Made by a program: the position numbers and the translations under genes. Below the pieces are notes generated by a model, which was given only the letters and a program-made list of their open reading frames with translations, was not told the DNA's origin and did not search any database. A stretch of DNA of 64,000 nt from NCBI GenBank assembly GCA_013399695.1, contig VXAU01000303.1:62001-126000 (forward strand), read 5' to 3'. Source of the stretch: Formicarius rufipectus (taxonomy: Eukaryota > Chordata > Aves > Passeriformes > Formicariidae). How positions within the stretch are numbered: the first letter of the stretch is position 1; each line of letters starts with the position of its first letter. Positions 1 to 12,049 of the stretch are shown here, one piece after another.

Positions 1-605
1 AAATACTGTACATCTCATTAAAAATGTAATCATGCATAAAATGAGATCAATGAAAATTTATCTAAAAGTGCAAGGAAAAGGCGTTTTCTGGTGTGATACT
101 GGGTATAATAGTCTCGATTTTAATTTAGTCAGTTTGCAACAAAAAATCCCTCCAGGCTAAATAAACCAGTTTCCCTCCCAGTTATTGTCTGGACAGCTAA
201 TTTTCTGCACCTTTCCTTCTAATACTCAACCTTATCTCATGCTGGATAGAGGTTTCAATATATTGCAGAGTTTGTTTTCTTTACATTTTCTATTACTGCA
301 ATTTAATTTGCATGATAAATGATGAGAGGTAGAAAGATGATAAAAAGAAGCAGAACATTTCTTTATTAATTTTGTTTAAATTAGTGTAACTTTTCACTGA
401 CTGTGCTTTTTACTCAGAAAGCCTACGTAGAAATTATTTTAAGTCTCCACATTGCAGTTAGAAAACATTTAATACCTGACAATAAGCTCCTGCCTCCTGT
501 GCCAGTGGGCATATTCTTATTATCGTGGCTTCCTCCTACTTTATGCTGTCTTAGGATACTTTTGGACCAGTTTGATGAAATCCTTCCAGCACTTAGAGTG
601 GCTCA
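1..605. other. Unannotated AT-rich unique DNA
   Basis: AT-rich sequence with no gene, splice-framed exon or recognisable repeat. Open frames here are short and lack protein motifs. Confidence 0.6.
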
Positions 606-795
606 AAGAGAGCTGGAGAGGGACTTGGGACAAGGGCCTGGTGGAACAGGACAGAGGGAATGTCTTCCCACTGCCCGACAGCAGTGGTAGATGGGTTGTT
701 GGGAAGGAATCCTTGGCTGTGAGGGTGATGAGACCCTGGCACAGGTTGCCCAGAGAAGGTCCCTTCCAACCCAAACCCAGTCAGGCCTGAGATTC
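606..795 (+). mobile_element. CR1 LINE 3' fragment with internal deletion
   Basis: The copy begins in the part of the CR1 3' region reading 'gagctggagagggacttggg' and runs through 'gggaaggaatccttggctgt' and 'ggcacaggttgcccagagaa'. It then jumps directly to the terminal 'ggtcccttccaacccaaac'. The block of roughly 130 bases that lies between these points in the other copies of this window is missing. It is a dead 5'-truncated retrotransposon tail with no coding capacity. Confidence 0.88.
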
Positions 796-1667
796 GGGTG
801 GCCAGTCACTGGGGATGAGCTGTGGATCTGGGTGTTCTCCTCTGTTTATTTGTCTGCAAGGACACTCCTTCCAGTACCCCCAAACAGTGACTGGCACATC
901 CCTGCCCACCTTCCCTGCCCTCCCTCACAACTCGGGCTTTGTTTCAGCAGCACAAAGATTTGATCACCTGAGCTCCCTCTACAGTCCCTGTGTTTCCATA
1001 GGCACAGCCCTTTCCTCTCCCACCACAGGGAGGTTTGCAGCATTTGGCTTAAAGTTGCAAGTTTCGGGAGCAGAAATTATTTGAATTCATTCCAGTAATT
1101 GGTTTCATGCAGGTGAACATTCCCAAAGCTGAAGGGAGTATCTGCTGAGCCCCCATAGCTGAGGAGACACCGGGGGCCTTGGCTTGCTTTTTTTTAACCC
1201 CTTCCTTCTGAGATTTATGTTAATTAAACACAAAGCAGTTAAAATTTTTACGAGTGGAATATCACAGTAAGTCTCCCCAAATATCTGTACAAGTGCTCAC
1301 TAGAATACTTCCAAAGTAAATCCCAGGAAACTTTAGGACAAATGAATGTGGTACTGGCAAGTCGTGAGTGGGGAACGCCAGCCTCCAGTGCTCCCCATCC
1401 CAAAGCCACCCTGCCCTGGGAGAACACCCAGGTACATGGTATGAGTGTTCCTGTCAATAAACACGAAGCAAGGAACAGGCTCTGCTGGGGTCACGTAACA
1501 TTCCACTGCAGCGTTTGGGTGGGTTTGTTCCTGCAGGTCTCAGTTGTGCTGGGTGTTCTGTGGGTGTTTGTAAAGAGGTAAGAAAAAGCACTGGTGGTGG
1601 AGATTGGCCATAAACGTCCTTTCCCCACTTTTCTGCCTCCCACATGACAATTCATTATGGTAGTTAC
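796..1667. other. Unannotated unique DNA
   Basis: Mixed-composition sequence with scattered short frames on both strands. I see no repeat family, coding motif or RNA gene. Confidence 0.55.
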
Positions 1668-1840
1668 AGAACCCCAGAATGTGTGGGTTGGAAGGACCTT
1701 AAGTCTCATCTTGTTCCATCCCCTGCCATGGGCAGGGACACCTCCCACCAGCCCAGGGTGCTCCAAGCCCCGTCCAACCTGGCCTTGGACACTGCCAGGG
1801 AAGGGGCAGCCACAGCTTCTCTGGGCAACCTGTGCCCATG
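1668..1840 (-). mobile_element. CR1 LINE 3' end, minus strand
   Basis: Read on the plus strand it opens with the reverse complement of the CR1 tail ('agaatgtgtgggttggaagg') and ends in 'agcttctctgggcaacctgt'. This is the only clear CR1 tail in the window on the minus strand. It is truncated after about 170 bases, and the sequence beyond 1840 does not continue as CR1. Confidence 0.92.
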
Positions 1841-2889
1841 TATAAACTTCATAAAATTGCCTTTTTTCCTTCTCTGTGCTGTAAGAAAAGTTCAGGGAAC
1901 ACACCAAAATGTTAAATAAAAATTATACTACCAGACGGCGCTGGTGCCTCAGCAGCCTGTGTGCTGCAGGCTGGGTCTGAGAAAATCCTCCAGGCCTATT
2001 TCTTTCCTGAAAGAAAATGTGAAAAGGAGATTATTTATGTTTCAAATTCCCAAAGTTGGAAAATGCTGAATGAAGTTTTCTTTGGAGACATGTTCTGTTG
2101 CTGCCTTTGTCTTTGCTCTGAACAGCTCTGGAGTGGGCATTTTACTTTCCAGGTTTTTCAGTCCACTGATAATTTAATCTTTGGATCCCTAATTGGCTGT
2201 GATCCCTCTTATCTAGGACTATTTGCTCTCTTTCAAGGCAGAGAAATTTCCCATTGTTTTTTCTGGGATATATGTGGAACCTGTTGTGGAAGAGGTCATC
2301 TCCTTGCTGCTGGTTGTTCATCAGTGTTGGTTTTCAGCTTATGGAGAGTTTGGAGATCTCCTCTTCTGCCAGGGATCTACCTCAGAAGAACGTAAATGTG
2401 GACTGTTTCTTGGGTCAGCCCTTGGCTTGCCCATCCATGCTGGAGTGGTGGCAGTTCTGCCTCCACTGCACTGTTCATAGAGGGCTCAGCCAGTTTTCCC
2501 TGTCATGCCCCATCAGCTGTGGTTGGTTCCTGCCCATCCTGAAACCTTCTGCATATATTCCTACAGGCTCTCCCAGTTTCTTTTGTTGTGAATCTTCCAA
2601 AGGCATCATTATACATAAGGCTTGTAATATGAAAAATCCTCATTTTCCAGTTGGGATGAGTGCCATGGCCATTATCCTGTGTATTACTTGATGTCCTCCT
2701 TGTCATGGTTCAATGTGATCCATCTGGATGGATGTTTGTGCTGTGATGTTTTCTGCACCATCGTACGTGCCCAGACCAAAACAGGCACCCTTTCCTCCCT
2801 CTGCTTGCTGCTGATGACACTACCAGGCTCTGAACTTCCTTGGTTTCACTTGTCCATTCAAAGTTAGTGCCTTTTTTGACTTGCCATGC
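1841..2889. other. Unannotated DNA next to an old LINE relic
   Basis: Several frames of 60-145 codons cross this stretch on both strands, but none carries a recognisable domain. The right end adjoins the reverse-transcriptase relic at 2890-3116. Part of this stretch could be more decayed sequence of that element, but I could not align it by eye. Confidence 0.4.
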
Positions 2890-3116
2890 TTTAACACACC
2901 GATCTGTGGGATGTGATGTGTCAAATAACCTTTGAAAATCCAAACAGATTATGTCCCATGTTTTCTTCCTGTCTGGAGTCTGTGTTACCTCTTAAAAAAA
3001 TTCCAGCAAATTTGTCAAACAAGATTTGCCCTTTACAAGACTCTGCTGGTGACTTTTAATATCAGCTCACGTTTCTCCAGATGTTTTGTGATCTCATCAC
3101 TTATTAATGTCTCCAT
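2890..3116 (-). mobile_element. Relic of a CR1/L3-type LINE reverse transcriptase
   Basis: Reading the minus strand gives conserved pieces of the CR1-superfamily reverse transcriptase in order. First comes a helix-like segment 'SDEITKHLEK' (about 3080-3110). Next, after a frameshift near 3055, comes 'LVKGKSCLTNLLEFF' (about 2994-3038), which corresponds to the family's HGF-x-KG-x-SCLTNLL motif. One in-frame stop (TAA, near 2993) follows. Last comes 'ICLDFQRLFDTSHP' (about 2907-2948), which corresponds to catalytic motif A, LDF-x-KAFD-x-V. The first motif-A aspartate and the DFQ core survive. The fragment is a pseudogenised piece, much older than the CR1 tails elsewhere in the window. The downstream YADD-type motif was not found. 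Assignment to CR1 rather than another jockey-clade LINE is likely but not certain. Confidence 0.82.
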
Positions 3117-6100
3117 GATTCTGTCTTCTGCTGAAGTTACACTTATTACTGCTAATGTGGCTGTGACTGCCTCGTCTCTTGGTTCCCTACTGGGCTGCAT
3201 CAGATGACACGGATCTGCCCAGGATGGGTTTGAAGTTTAAGGGAAAGGATCTTTTTTTGGTCTCAGATTTGAGGGATTTAGAAACATCTCCATTTTCTTA
3301 ATCTATTACTCTATTACTGTTATTTAATAATCTTGTCCAAAAGAAGTTGGGAAGTTTCCAGTAACACATGCTGTGAGGATCCCTCACTTTTCCCGTCTGT
3401 CATTGCTTCATAATCCATCCTGCAAATGTCATTCCAGCTCCTGGAGTTAGGCATATCTAATTCTTCTCCTCTTCTAGGCTGCCTGGACTTTTCCTCCTCC
3501 CTCCTGCCTCACACAGCCGTTGCCACAGGACTGTGGCTGCCTCAGGTGCTTCTTGCAAGGGGATGAGACAGAAATCTCTACATCACCAGCCCTAAAGGAG
3601 GTGCTTTAAAACTTGTCCTGTTGTTGGCTGCCAGCAGCTGGTGCTAAGCAGGGCACTGACCCTTCCTGGCTTTTTCATGGAGCCATGGAAAAATGTTGCT
3701 GTTCTTGTGGTCCTGGAAATGCTGATTTTCACTGTTTCCTGAGTGCTGTTTCAGAGCATGAACACTGCCTGTGCCTTCCACGTGCACAGTCAGTACATGG
3801 TGTGTGTAAGCAAACACATCCACCTGGAGGACCCATGGGAAGGTGGCATAGCATTTCCACTTGATTTCCTTCCTTCAAAAGTAATAAAACTCCATGGGGG
3901 AGCATGAGAACTTACCCAAAGCTCCCCCTGCTTTGGGACCGCTGGAGTGACTGAGAATGGAGGTATGTCCCAAGCTGCAAAAATTTATGGGAAACTTGTA
4001 AGCTCCATGAAGCGCTTGGAATTTGGATGGGATACACGCCAGCCTCTCCATTACTTGTCTACAGCTCTCTGCATAGTTGTGATTATCCTTATGAATAATG
4101 TAAGCTCCTGCTTTCAGATGGGAAAGGCTTCGGGAAGGAGTCAGGGAATGTGTCAGAGTGCTGGTAGTGACCTCAGCATCCAGCAGTTTCTCACTGGATG
4201 GAGCAGTGCAGTCTCACACAGAGCCAATAAAGATTCCTGGTAAAGGAGCAAAAATTCTTTTTTCTTGCAGTCACCACTTTTTTTTGTTCAATACAAGTGG
4301 CAGGGCTGGCGAGGAAGAACTGAGAGTGGTGTCATTGTGCAGCTTAAACCCAGTAGCTCTTATTTTGAAACACTCATGTCTGTGATAGTGGATTTTCTCA
4401 TGGCACTGACTCTTGAATCACATGGATGCTGCTGTTTACCTTCTTATTTTTACAAGTGTTTTGTAAAAGTTTAACATTTTGCTTCCCAGAACAAGAAGTA
4501 TCCTTTCTCCTTCTTTCCAGGTAAATAAGTTCTTTACCTACACACCTTGAATTACCCACCTGGGAAATCCAGCAGGTGGCAAAGATGCTGGAAGCCATTT
4601 CAATGCTTCTAATGGGTAAGATGTTGGCATTGCATGGGCCTGGATCAGAAGGGCTTGTTGAATTGGAGGCATTTAGATAAACTCATCTATGTCACCTGAG
4701 AAACTTGTGCTTAAAGGTCATCCCTCAGTGTGTTCTCTGTGGGCGGAGGGGCAGTGGGCTGGACGGGTTGTCCATCAGCGAGATAATGTGTGTCTGCAGA
4801 GCTGCTGCTCCTGCAGCCTGCAGGGAAAGGAATCCCTCAAACAACTGGGCTAGAAGGAGAGCACAGAGAGCGGGGTGACTCTTTTCCTTGCCCTAGTTCT
4901 AAGGGATGATGGCAGAACATTTCCATTGATTTTGCTCAGGCTTGTGGGACGTGCTGATGACACTTGGGCATCAGGTACCCTGAGCAGACTCACTGTCTGT
5001 AGCTGGGAACGTGCCCACCCAGTTGCTGAACTTTGGCTAAAATTTTCATTTGGTGGCTGCCCAAATGCTGCAGTTCAGGTTAGGCTGGGAGATGCCAGGT
5101 TTCCCACTGTTTACCTGAGGGAAGATGAGGTGCTGTGAAGGAACATTCCTTCATCCCTGACCTTCCCTCCTTCCCGCTGGTGAGCAGGACTTGGTGTTTG
5201 ATCCAACAGCTCCACACCGGTGGTCCAGGCCCTGGGTTATCCCTCCAGGAATGTATGTCCATGTGTCCTCTCAGCTCCCAAATCAGCCCGTTTCTCCTGC
5301 TGAAGCAATCCTGTGGCCCGGGAAGGGAAGGGAGGGGGAAGGTTGGCATCTAGTTCTGATTCATCACTTTTATTGAACTTAAGTTCTTTTGTTTTAATGC
5401 ACACTTGATTGAGCCAGCATTTATCCAAACGGTTATGGTGTGTAGGAAAAAGAGACAGTTGAAGAAAGAACAAATGAATCTAATGTAAATCAAATACTTA
5501 ACGCTTTTATAGAAACTACAAAGCCTTAAATGTGTATTCTTAATGGTAATTTTACAAAACTCCACCAGGCATCTTCAAATGGAGGTGTGACAGTGATTGT
5601 TTCAGGCTGGAGATGGCTTTCCTTTCACATGCTAATCATCTGCTCATGGTGATATTTCTCAGCGTCGTTGGAGTCAGCGAATTGAATAATTTATGGAATG
5701 AGTTTTGTTGTAAATTTATTGTGTCACAAGCAGGTTGTAATTTCACTAACAGTACACTTAAGTTATTAAGTAAGAAAAAAAAATAATGTGGTTGATAGGA
5801 CCGTGCATTTGGAGGTTCTCTTGCTCCCTCCCCAACTGGTTCTCATCTTATATATTTTCAAACAGAGTATTTACCTAATTTTTATTCAGAATATGATCTG
5901 AGAAAGGGAGTGAGAGAGGACATTAACATAAGTGGGTTTGCATTTGCACACTATTGTTGAATCTGGTAGTTGTAAACAAATTACAGAAGATTTTATACAG
6001 ACAGAAATAGCATTAAAATGGCAGCGCTCGGTGCGGCGCCGCCTTTGTTCCCTGTTTGTTTCCGAGGAATTGGCCTCAGCTCCAAGTGATGGAGAGAGCT

Positions 6101-6659
6101 GAAGGCACAGGCAGATCTGCAGAGCCAAGTGGAGCCTCCTGCTCCTTCCCAGCTCTGGAGTTTGGCTGTGTGGGAGCTGCTGCTGGGAAGGTGTTCCTGG
6201 GAGCACAGGCAGGAGGGGACACCCGTACCCCAAAGGGAGGGGTCTGGCTGCTCCCGTGGGTGCAACTTCTGCAGATTTTCCACAGCCTCAGAAAGGATCT
6301 TTTATGAAGTTAAGCCAGCTGCTGAACCTGTCTGTGGTGGCCAGTTGTTGCCTTTAGGCCCTGGGAATTTTGGGCAGAGGCTGGTTTCGAAATCTGTCAC
6401 ACGAGGCAGGTTTTGCCTCCCCGTGCCACCCTCCACACCTGCCTGTCCTCCAGGTGTTCTGCCTTGCCCGGCGTGTCTCCTCTCCCATCCCTTGGAGATC
6501 CTGGAAGGGGCTGACTGTGCCATTGCCTGTTCCACGCCTGTCCCACGCAGGCACGGAAGGTGACACCCAGCTGGGCCAGGAGCCCCTCTGCCGCCGTGCT
6601 CCCAGCAGGACTCGGGCATCTGGAAGCTTCATGGAGCTGCAACTTGGAGGGATATGTAA
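3117..6659. other. Unannotated unique DNA
   Basis: About 3.5 kb with no supported gene or repeat. It holds T-rich stretches, a GC-richer part around 6,030-6,640 and many short overlapping frames without motifs. Confidence 0.5.
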
Positions 6660-7320
6660 ATACCAGGAAAGGCAGAGGCGTTGTGATTGTTTATTTAATT
6701 GTTTCAATATGCCAATGTTAATACATGTAATTACACGCTATAAACACAGTTAATTAGTTAAATTAGCTAAATATTTTTGCAACTCAATCTAAAATTGCAA
6801 TCAAAAGTTCTCAGTGGGTGGCAGCTTTAGAAAATAATTTTTCTCCTGTACGGGCTCCAGTTTCACTGAGTTCCCTGTCTCCGGCTACTTTTCCTGCTCC
6901 TGTAAATTGCAGTTGGGAAGCATTTCTCCCTTTCACTCCTCGGCTGAAATTCCTCATGGAAACTCTGTATTGTAATTATGGTGGCGCGTGTTAAATTTTT
7001 AATTTGATTTTCATTTGTCTGTTCAATTGATATAATTGATGTGCATCCTTTCTCCCCCAGGATACAGGTTAATAACCTACTAACCTCGGAATGAAGAAAT
7101 GATAAAAGGATCCCACACCAGAGTGTAAGGGACTGGTTATAATATATGTTTTTAGCTGTAGCCTTATTTTTTGTCCTTTGTATCCTCTGGCGTTTTGTAC
7201 TTGCAAAGCCTTGACAAGCATTAAAAACATTAATTATTTTAATTTTAATGAAAAGAGCTAGTCACGCTGAACCTACAAGGAGGATAATTAGATCCCTGTT
7301 TGTGAATATCTCAGGAAACA
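6660..7320. promoter_or_regulatory. Candidate AT-rich enhancer-like block
   Basis: This transposon-free, AT-rich block is dense in homeodomain-type cores: TAATTA at 6751-6756, 7231-7236 and 7285-7290, and the palindrome TGTAATTACA at 6725-6734. Such blocks are often conserved non-coding elements near developmental genes. Only the motif content is seen here. Conservation and activity are inferred, and the edges are approximate. Confidence 0.3.
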
Positions 7321-8769
7321 AAAGAGAAAAGTTTTACAAACAAAATCAATTTCTGTTTATTTTCCAAGCAGGTACTTCTTGGTCAGTTTTGGTTTTGCAC
7401 TTGTTCAAGCTGCAGTGGGGACTTGCCAAACAAGTAATGCACATCTACAGAAGGTGATCAAAGTGGGTAAAAGAAATGCTTAGATAAGATCAAGGCATTT
7501 GCTCCCTGTTGGAGGTACCCTGCCGGTAATGCTGGAGCGGGAGAAAGTGCAAAGGCACCTGGTGGGACACGTGGCAGGTTTGCTCTGCTGCACTGAGAGG
7601 GTCCAGCAGCAGCAGGAAGGTCGAGCTGCTCTGCCCCCTCCAGACCCAAAGAGGGCCAGAGGTATCAGTGCTGGGCTGATGGAAGCGCTGGAACAGGCTC
7701 AGGGACACCCACGTGCAAGTCCCAGCGGAGCTCAGGCTGCAGCCAGGCTGAGTGGAAGGTTATTCTAGCGAAGAGAAACCCTTTCTCCTGGTTATGGAGC
7801 TGGAAAGGGAGCGATTAAATGAGCCAGCAGTAAGTGCAGCATTAGCACATGGCTGAGCCCACTCTCTGCTGGATGAGGCTGGAGGTCTGGGGTCTCGCAG
7901 GAATAGCAGGGCTGGGAGGAGCGGGGGGAGGAACCAGCCCCGGCTGTTTTCTCACCTCCCCTCTTTGCCCGGGGACAACGTGCCCTGAAGTGCATTGGAG
8001 CCAAACAAGAAAATCGAGGTGTTAGGAAGAATAACCGAAACACTCCCAAATACATCAAATAAACATCCCACGGCATCCACATCTCATGCCTCAGGAAGTA
8101 AGCAAGCTATCAAGTGCTAGAACTGGCAGCAAACGTGCCGTGGTAAGTTACCCAGCGCTGGTGTGGGCACTGCCGAGGCTGCCGGCACCAGGGAGTGCGG
8201 GGAGCTGTGGCATCCCGGTGCCAGCAGAGCAGCTCAGCCTCCTGCAGCACACACTGCCCTGGCTGCTCTGCCTGCTCAGGCAGCTGCAGTGCTGGGCAGT
8301 CTGTCCCAAGGCCAACAGTCAACGGGCAAGCGTGTCCCGGGTTGTGTCAGGGTGCTGTTCCGGCACCGTCCGTGTGCAGATCGGGGTCAGGGAGGGTCTG
8401 GGAAGGGCAGACACCTGTGTCTCTTGGTTACTGATGGGTAATGATCACCAGGGACTTCTAAAATGCTTCAGCTGGGTTTGGAAATGAAAACTATAAAAGC
8501 TGTAAACCAGGACCCTTTAGGGAGCTGACAGGTAACAACTGGCATTTTTGTGTCTGGTCGGAAATTTGGAGAATGGCAACCCTGTATGTTTGCTGGCCAG
8601 TGTAGTGGACGGCTGCTTAAGACCTGCAAATGAGGACTGAGTTGATTAGGTATAACTTGGACATTTATTCACTTAATCCCAGCAATCAAAAAGCCTTTGT
8701 ATGTTTGAAATAGCGATTACAGGGAGAAACTTGTGCAAACTCCTCAGGCTGCTCCCCATCCCTGCTCCC
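7321..8769. other. Unannotated DNA, GC-richer in the middle
   Basis: Composition rises in GC between about 7,500 and 8,440. Overlapping frames of 60-133 codons there are typical of stop-poor GC-rich DNA and show no domain, signal peptide or splice framing. Confidence 0.5.
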
Positions 8770-8910
8770 ACTCTGTGGCCATATCAACGAAGAGCAGATA
8801 ATTTGCATTTTAAATTATTATACTAAACAGGAATATGTGCAGTGTTTACAGAAGCCAGCGGAATCAGCTCTAATGCCTTTATGAATATATTCAGTGTCCT
8901 GTTCCTGTGG
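8770..8910. promoter_or_regulatory. Candidate regulatory block with a POU octamer
   Basis: A perfect ATTTGCAT octamer lies at 8801-8808 inside an AT-rich, repeat-free segment. Octamers of this form bind POU-domain factors. Function is inferred from the motif and its setting only. Confidence 0.27.
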
Positions 8911-10829
8911 GGAGTTTTCTTGGGGAACATCAACTCAGAATTTCTTGACATGTGTGTATAAAACCTCGTTTTCCAAAGACATATGACTAGAAAGACATAG
9001 GTCCCTTAAAAATTCCTGTGTGGTGTAATCCTGGGCAGTGTGCACAGTGAGATGAAAGCTGCAGAGTTGGGCTGGGGGGTTCACAAGCCACAAAGAGGCT
9101 CAGCAGCATAAACAGGGTAAGATGGATGAGCCGCGTTGCTGGGGACGCCACTGCAGCGCCCAAATTGAATCAGAGACTCTGGGATTTCAAACTAATGGGA
9201 CTTTCTGCTGAGGGAAAGCAGAGTCTGTTTTGTTCAGCTGGTCCACCCCCATCCCTGTCCTGGGTCTTGCATCTTCTAGGGGAAAACCCAAGAACCTCAG
9301 AGGACACTGGCCCTGCACAATCCCACCACAAAATGAGTGTCTTACTTTGCTCCAGTAGTTTAAGATTGACAGAAACCCTGGGGTACAAAGTTTAATATCC
9401 TTCTAAGGTTATTAGTGTTCATTAGAAAATCTTGTTGGTTTAACCTGGCTGTGTTGGTGCCCTCAGTGACTTCCTTTGGGACAGTCCAACAGGATGCGTT
9501 ACAAATACACATTTTGTTTTGACCCTGTTCATCTGGAGTAGCATCGACTCTAAGCACACTCATTTTTGCCTCTAGTATACATTTCCTTCTACTTATTAAC
9601 ATCGATTTTCAGTGCCAGACATGTTGCTGATTCTCCTCTTTCCTCACTACCCTCTCCTGTGCTGATTAACTTTTATCTTTTCTCCCAACCATATTAAAAA
9701 GCATAAACTTATCTTGTGCCAAGGATGATTCACACAAAGCTTCCAACTACTGGAGTGCTAAAAGGTGGGCACAGGTCTAGGGCTGCTGTGACACCCCATG
9801 GCTAAAGTTTCTACAGAACAGGTTCTGTTTCTGCTTTCATACAAACTGTTTCTCGATTGGGGAACTCCCAGAGCCCTTTTAATTTCTGAACTTTCTTTAG
9901 CTAATGGTAGTTTATTGTGATTATTGTTATTTATTGCTGCTGCAGATGAGGCAGGAGGTGAGCCTGGCTCACAGGCTGAGGAATGGTTTGTGTGCTAACC
10001 ATGCACCACCTGAGAGGTCCATGGGCCGTGGGTGGAAGGGCAGGACTGTCTTCAGGTCATCCCTGAGAGGGGCAGGGGCTGCATCCAGCAGTTGTAAACC
10101 AGCAGTTAAACCACAGACCTATCAAACTTCTATTTTTGGGCTTCACATTTCTCTTAAAAAATGTTCAGTTCAGACTGTGTTCCAGAGTTGGCATCACGTG
10201 GTAAGCCAGTGCTGTGTGTCCATATAGTCTGTTGCTGTTGGTTAGATCCAACACCATGACTGCAGTTTTCATCCTCTGATTCAGTGTTTACCTCCTGGTC
10301 ATTTTATTTTCTGCTATTTATGACCTGTGGATCTCAGACTAGGTACCTCAGCAGTACTGGTTTTACTGACCCAAGCGCTTGCTTTCTGACCCAAGAGCCT
10401 GACTGAACGCACAGGTCGATGCCCAGTGGTTTTGCAGTGCCAGGGAGATGGGCTGTGCCACTTCCCTGCCACAAAAATATTTATCCCCATTTTCTGTGTG
10501 ACTCTTCTGTGTGAACACATGGCACCAGTGCTGCTAGTTATTCTCAAACTGCCAGTAACAACTTCATGGTTCCTGAGCTTCCCTGGTGGGTGGGTTGGTT
10601 GTCACTGCTGAGTGACCCCTAAACCCAAGAACCCCGAGGGGCACAGCCAGTCCTGGCACCCACCTGCACCCCACACCTATCGTCTTCTTCCCCACTGTGC
10701 CAACACAAGTGGTGAAAACCACATGGTTCTCAACACAACATTTGGAGCAACTTCAGGCTTTGTAGATTAAATCTCACATCTTGAAGTGCACCCAAAGCTG
10801 ACAGCAAGAGAGTTAATAACACACCGAGT
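8911..10829. other. Unannotated unique DNA
   Basis: No gene, repeat or RNA is recognised. Short frames around 9,126-9,600 and 9,904-10,227 lack any protein motif. Confidence 0.5.
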
Positions 10830-11120
10830 CTCCTGCCACGTCCTAAGGCTTTTTTCTTCAATATTATTCAAAATTTAGGCACCTTTGATATTAATTAAAT
10901 GGTAACTTTCTGTATCCCACGATCAAACTATTCAATAATGCTTGCTCAGAGCAATCAGAAATGACAAAAATAAAGTACTAATATAATTTTATTATGAATG
11001 ATTCGATCCCTGGGGTTTCTATCATATTAAACAAAGAAACAAATTAACCAGTGACTGAATTAAGTGGAGGAACTTGCATCATGTAGAGGTAATAGATTTT
11101 TTCATAGTTAAGCTGCCAGC
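10830..11120. promoter_or_regulatory. Candidate AT-rich enhancer-like block
   Basis: A repeat-free AT-rich block with 'gatattaattaaatgg' and several ATTA cores, and no open frame of note. It resembles conserved non-coding DNA in texture. No conservation evidence is available. Confidence 0.25.
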
Positions 11121-11534
11121 TACTTTCATGCTTCAAGTCCAGTTTCCAAGTTTCCCCCTGAGTTTCCTAGAAATAATCTTGCTGCTATGTATTGATGTAT
11201 ATGTTAGCATGGAGCTGGGTTTTTTAATGGGATGAGAAGAGACATTTTGAATGTACTACCCTTTGTTTCCAAATCTACTGAATCAATGATGTTCCTGAGG
11301 ACAGATTTGGTGCCTGGGCAGGTGTTTGTGGATGGCTGTGGGCAGCACCTCCCAAACCTGACATCACCTGGTTGTGCTGGATGGGACACTCACTTCTCAG
11401 CTTTTAAAATAATCTTCTCTATTTTGGCTGTCAGGTGTCTGTAGGAGACCATTGCACTTGTTACTGGGGTGGCATGACACAAGTTTGCTGGGATGTGGTC
11501 ACTGATGTTTCAAAACCCCTGTGCCACCCAGCCC
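11121..11534. other. Unannotated unique DNA left of the CCAT array
   Basis: No recognisable feature is present up to the start of the short direct repeat that flanks the microsatellite. Confidence 0.5.
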
Positions 11535-11570
11535 ATCCCTGGCAGACCATGCTGTGGGGCTGCAGTCCTT
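11535..11570 (+). repeat. Left copy of a 36-bp direct repeat flanking (CCAT)n
   Basis: This segment starts 'atccctggcagaccatgctg'. It recurs on the other side of the tetranucleotide array at 11676-11710 with one substitution and one deleted base. Confidence 0.93.
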
Positions 11571-11572
11571 CT

Positions 11573-11674
11573 CCATCCATCCATCCATCCATCCATCCAT
11601 CCATCCATCCATCCATCCATCCATCCATCCATCCATCCATCCATCCATCCATCCATCCATCCATCCATCCATCC
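11573..11674 (+). repeat. (CCAT)n tetranucleotide microsatellite
   Basis: About 25 uninterrupted CCAT units span 102 bases. The open frames through it (poly Ser-Ile-His-Pro on plus, poly Asp-Gly-Trp-Met on minus) are simply the repeat translated and are not genes. The array is perfect, which suggests that it is young and length-variable. Confidence 0.99.
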
Positions 11675-11675
11675 T

Positions 11676-11710
11676 ATCCCTGGCAGACCATGCTATGGGG
11701 CTGCAGTCTT
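11676..11710 (+). repeat. Right copy of the direct repeat flanking (CCAT)n
   Basis: It matches 11535-11570 at an offset of 141 bases. The pair implies that the unique segment and the array were duplicated together, or that slippage or unequal exchange placed the array between copies. Confidence 0.93.
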
Positions 11711-12049
11711 CCACCCACATCTGTGCTCCACATCTGCTGCACCAGGGTCAGACAGGGAACATTATTAAGTCCCTCAGCTTTTAATACTGAGCTCATCCTA
11801 GTACACCATATCAGATGCCTTTGGTCATGTATCTCTCTTTCTAAAAGAGATATTATTGTAACAGAGGGATTAATCAAAACTGGGGAGAGCGAAATCCTGC
11901 CCATTCTGGGCAGCCTCTGGTTTCAGCCGTTGCTCAGTAATGGGCAGCCTCTTGTTCCTCGCTATAAACATCTGGATGAGGAGGCTGAAAGAATTAAATT
12001 TTGTGCCTGAAAAATGACATATTGAGTAGGAGCTCTGCTTTCATCTCTG
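11711..12049. other. Unannotated unique DNA
   Basis: Nothing is recognised apart from short frames that continue out of the CCAT array. Confidence 0.5.

Noticed and set aside
11435..12010. Frames with long Ser-Ile-His-Pro or Met-Asp-Gly-Trp repeats
   Set aside because: These are translations of the (CCAT)n microsatellite.
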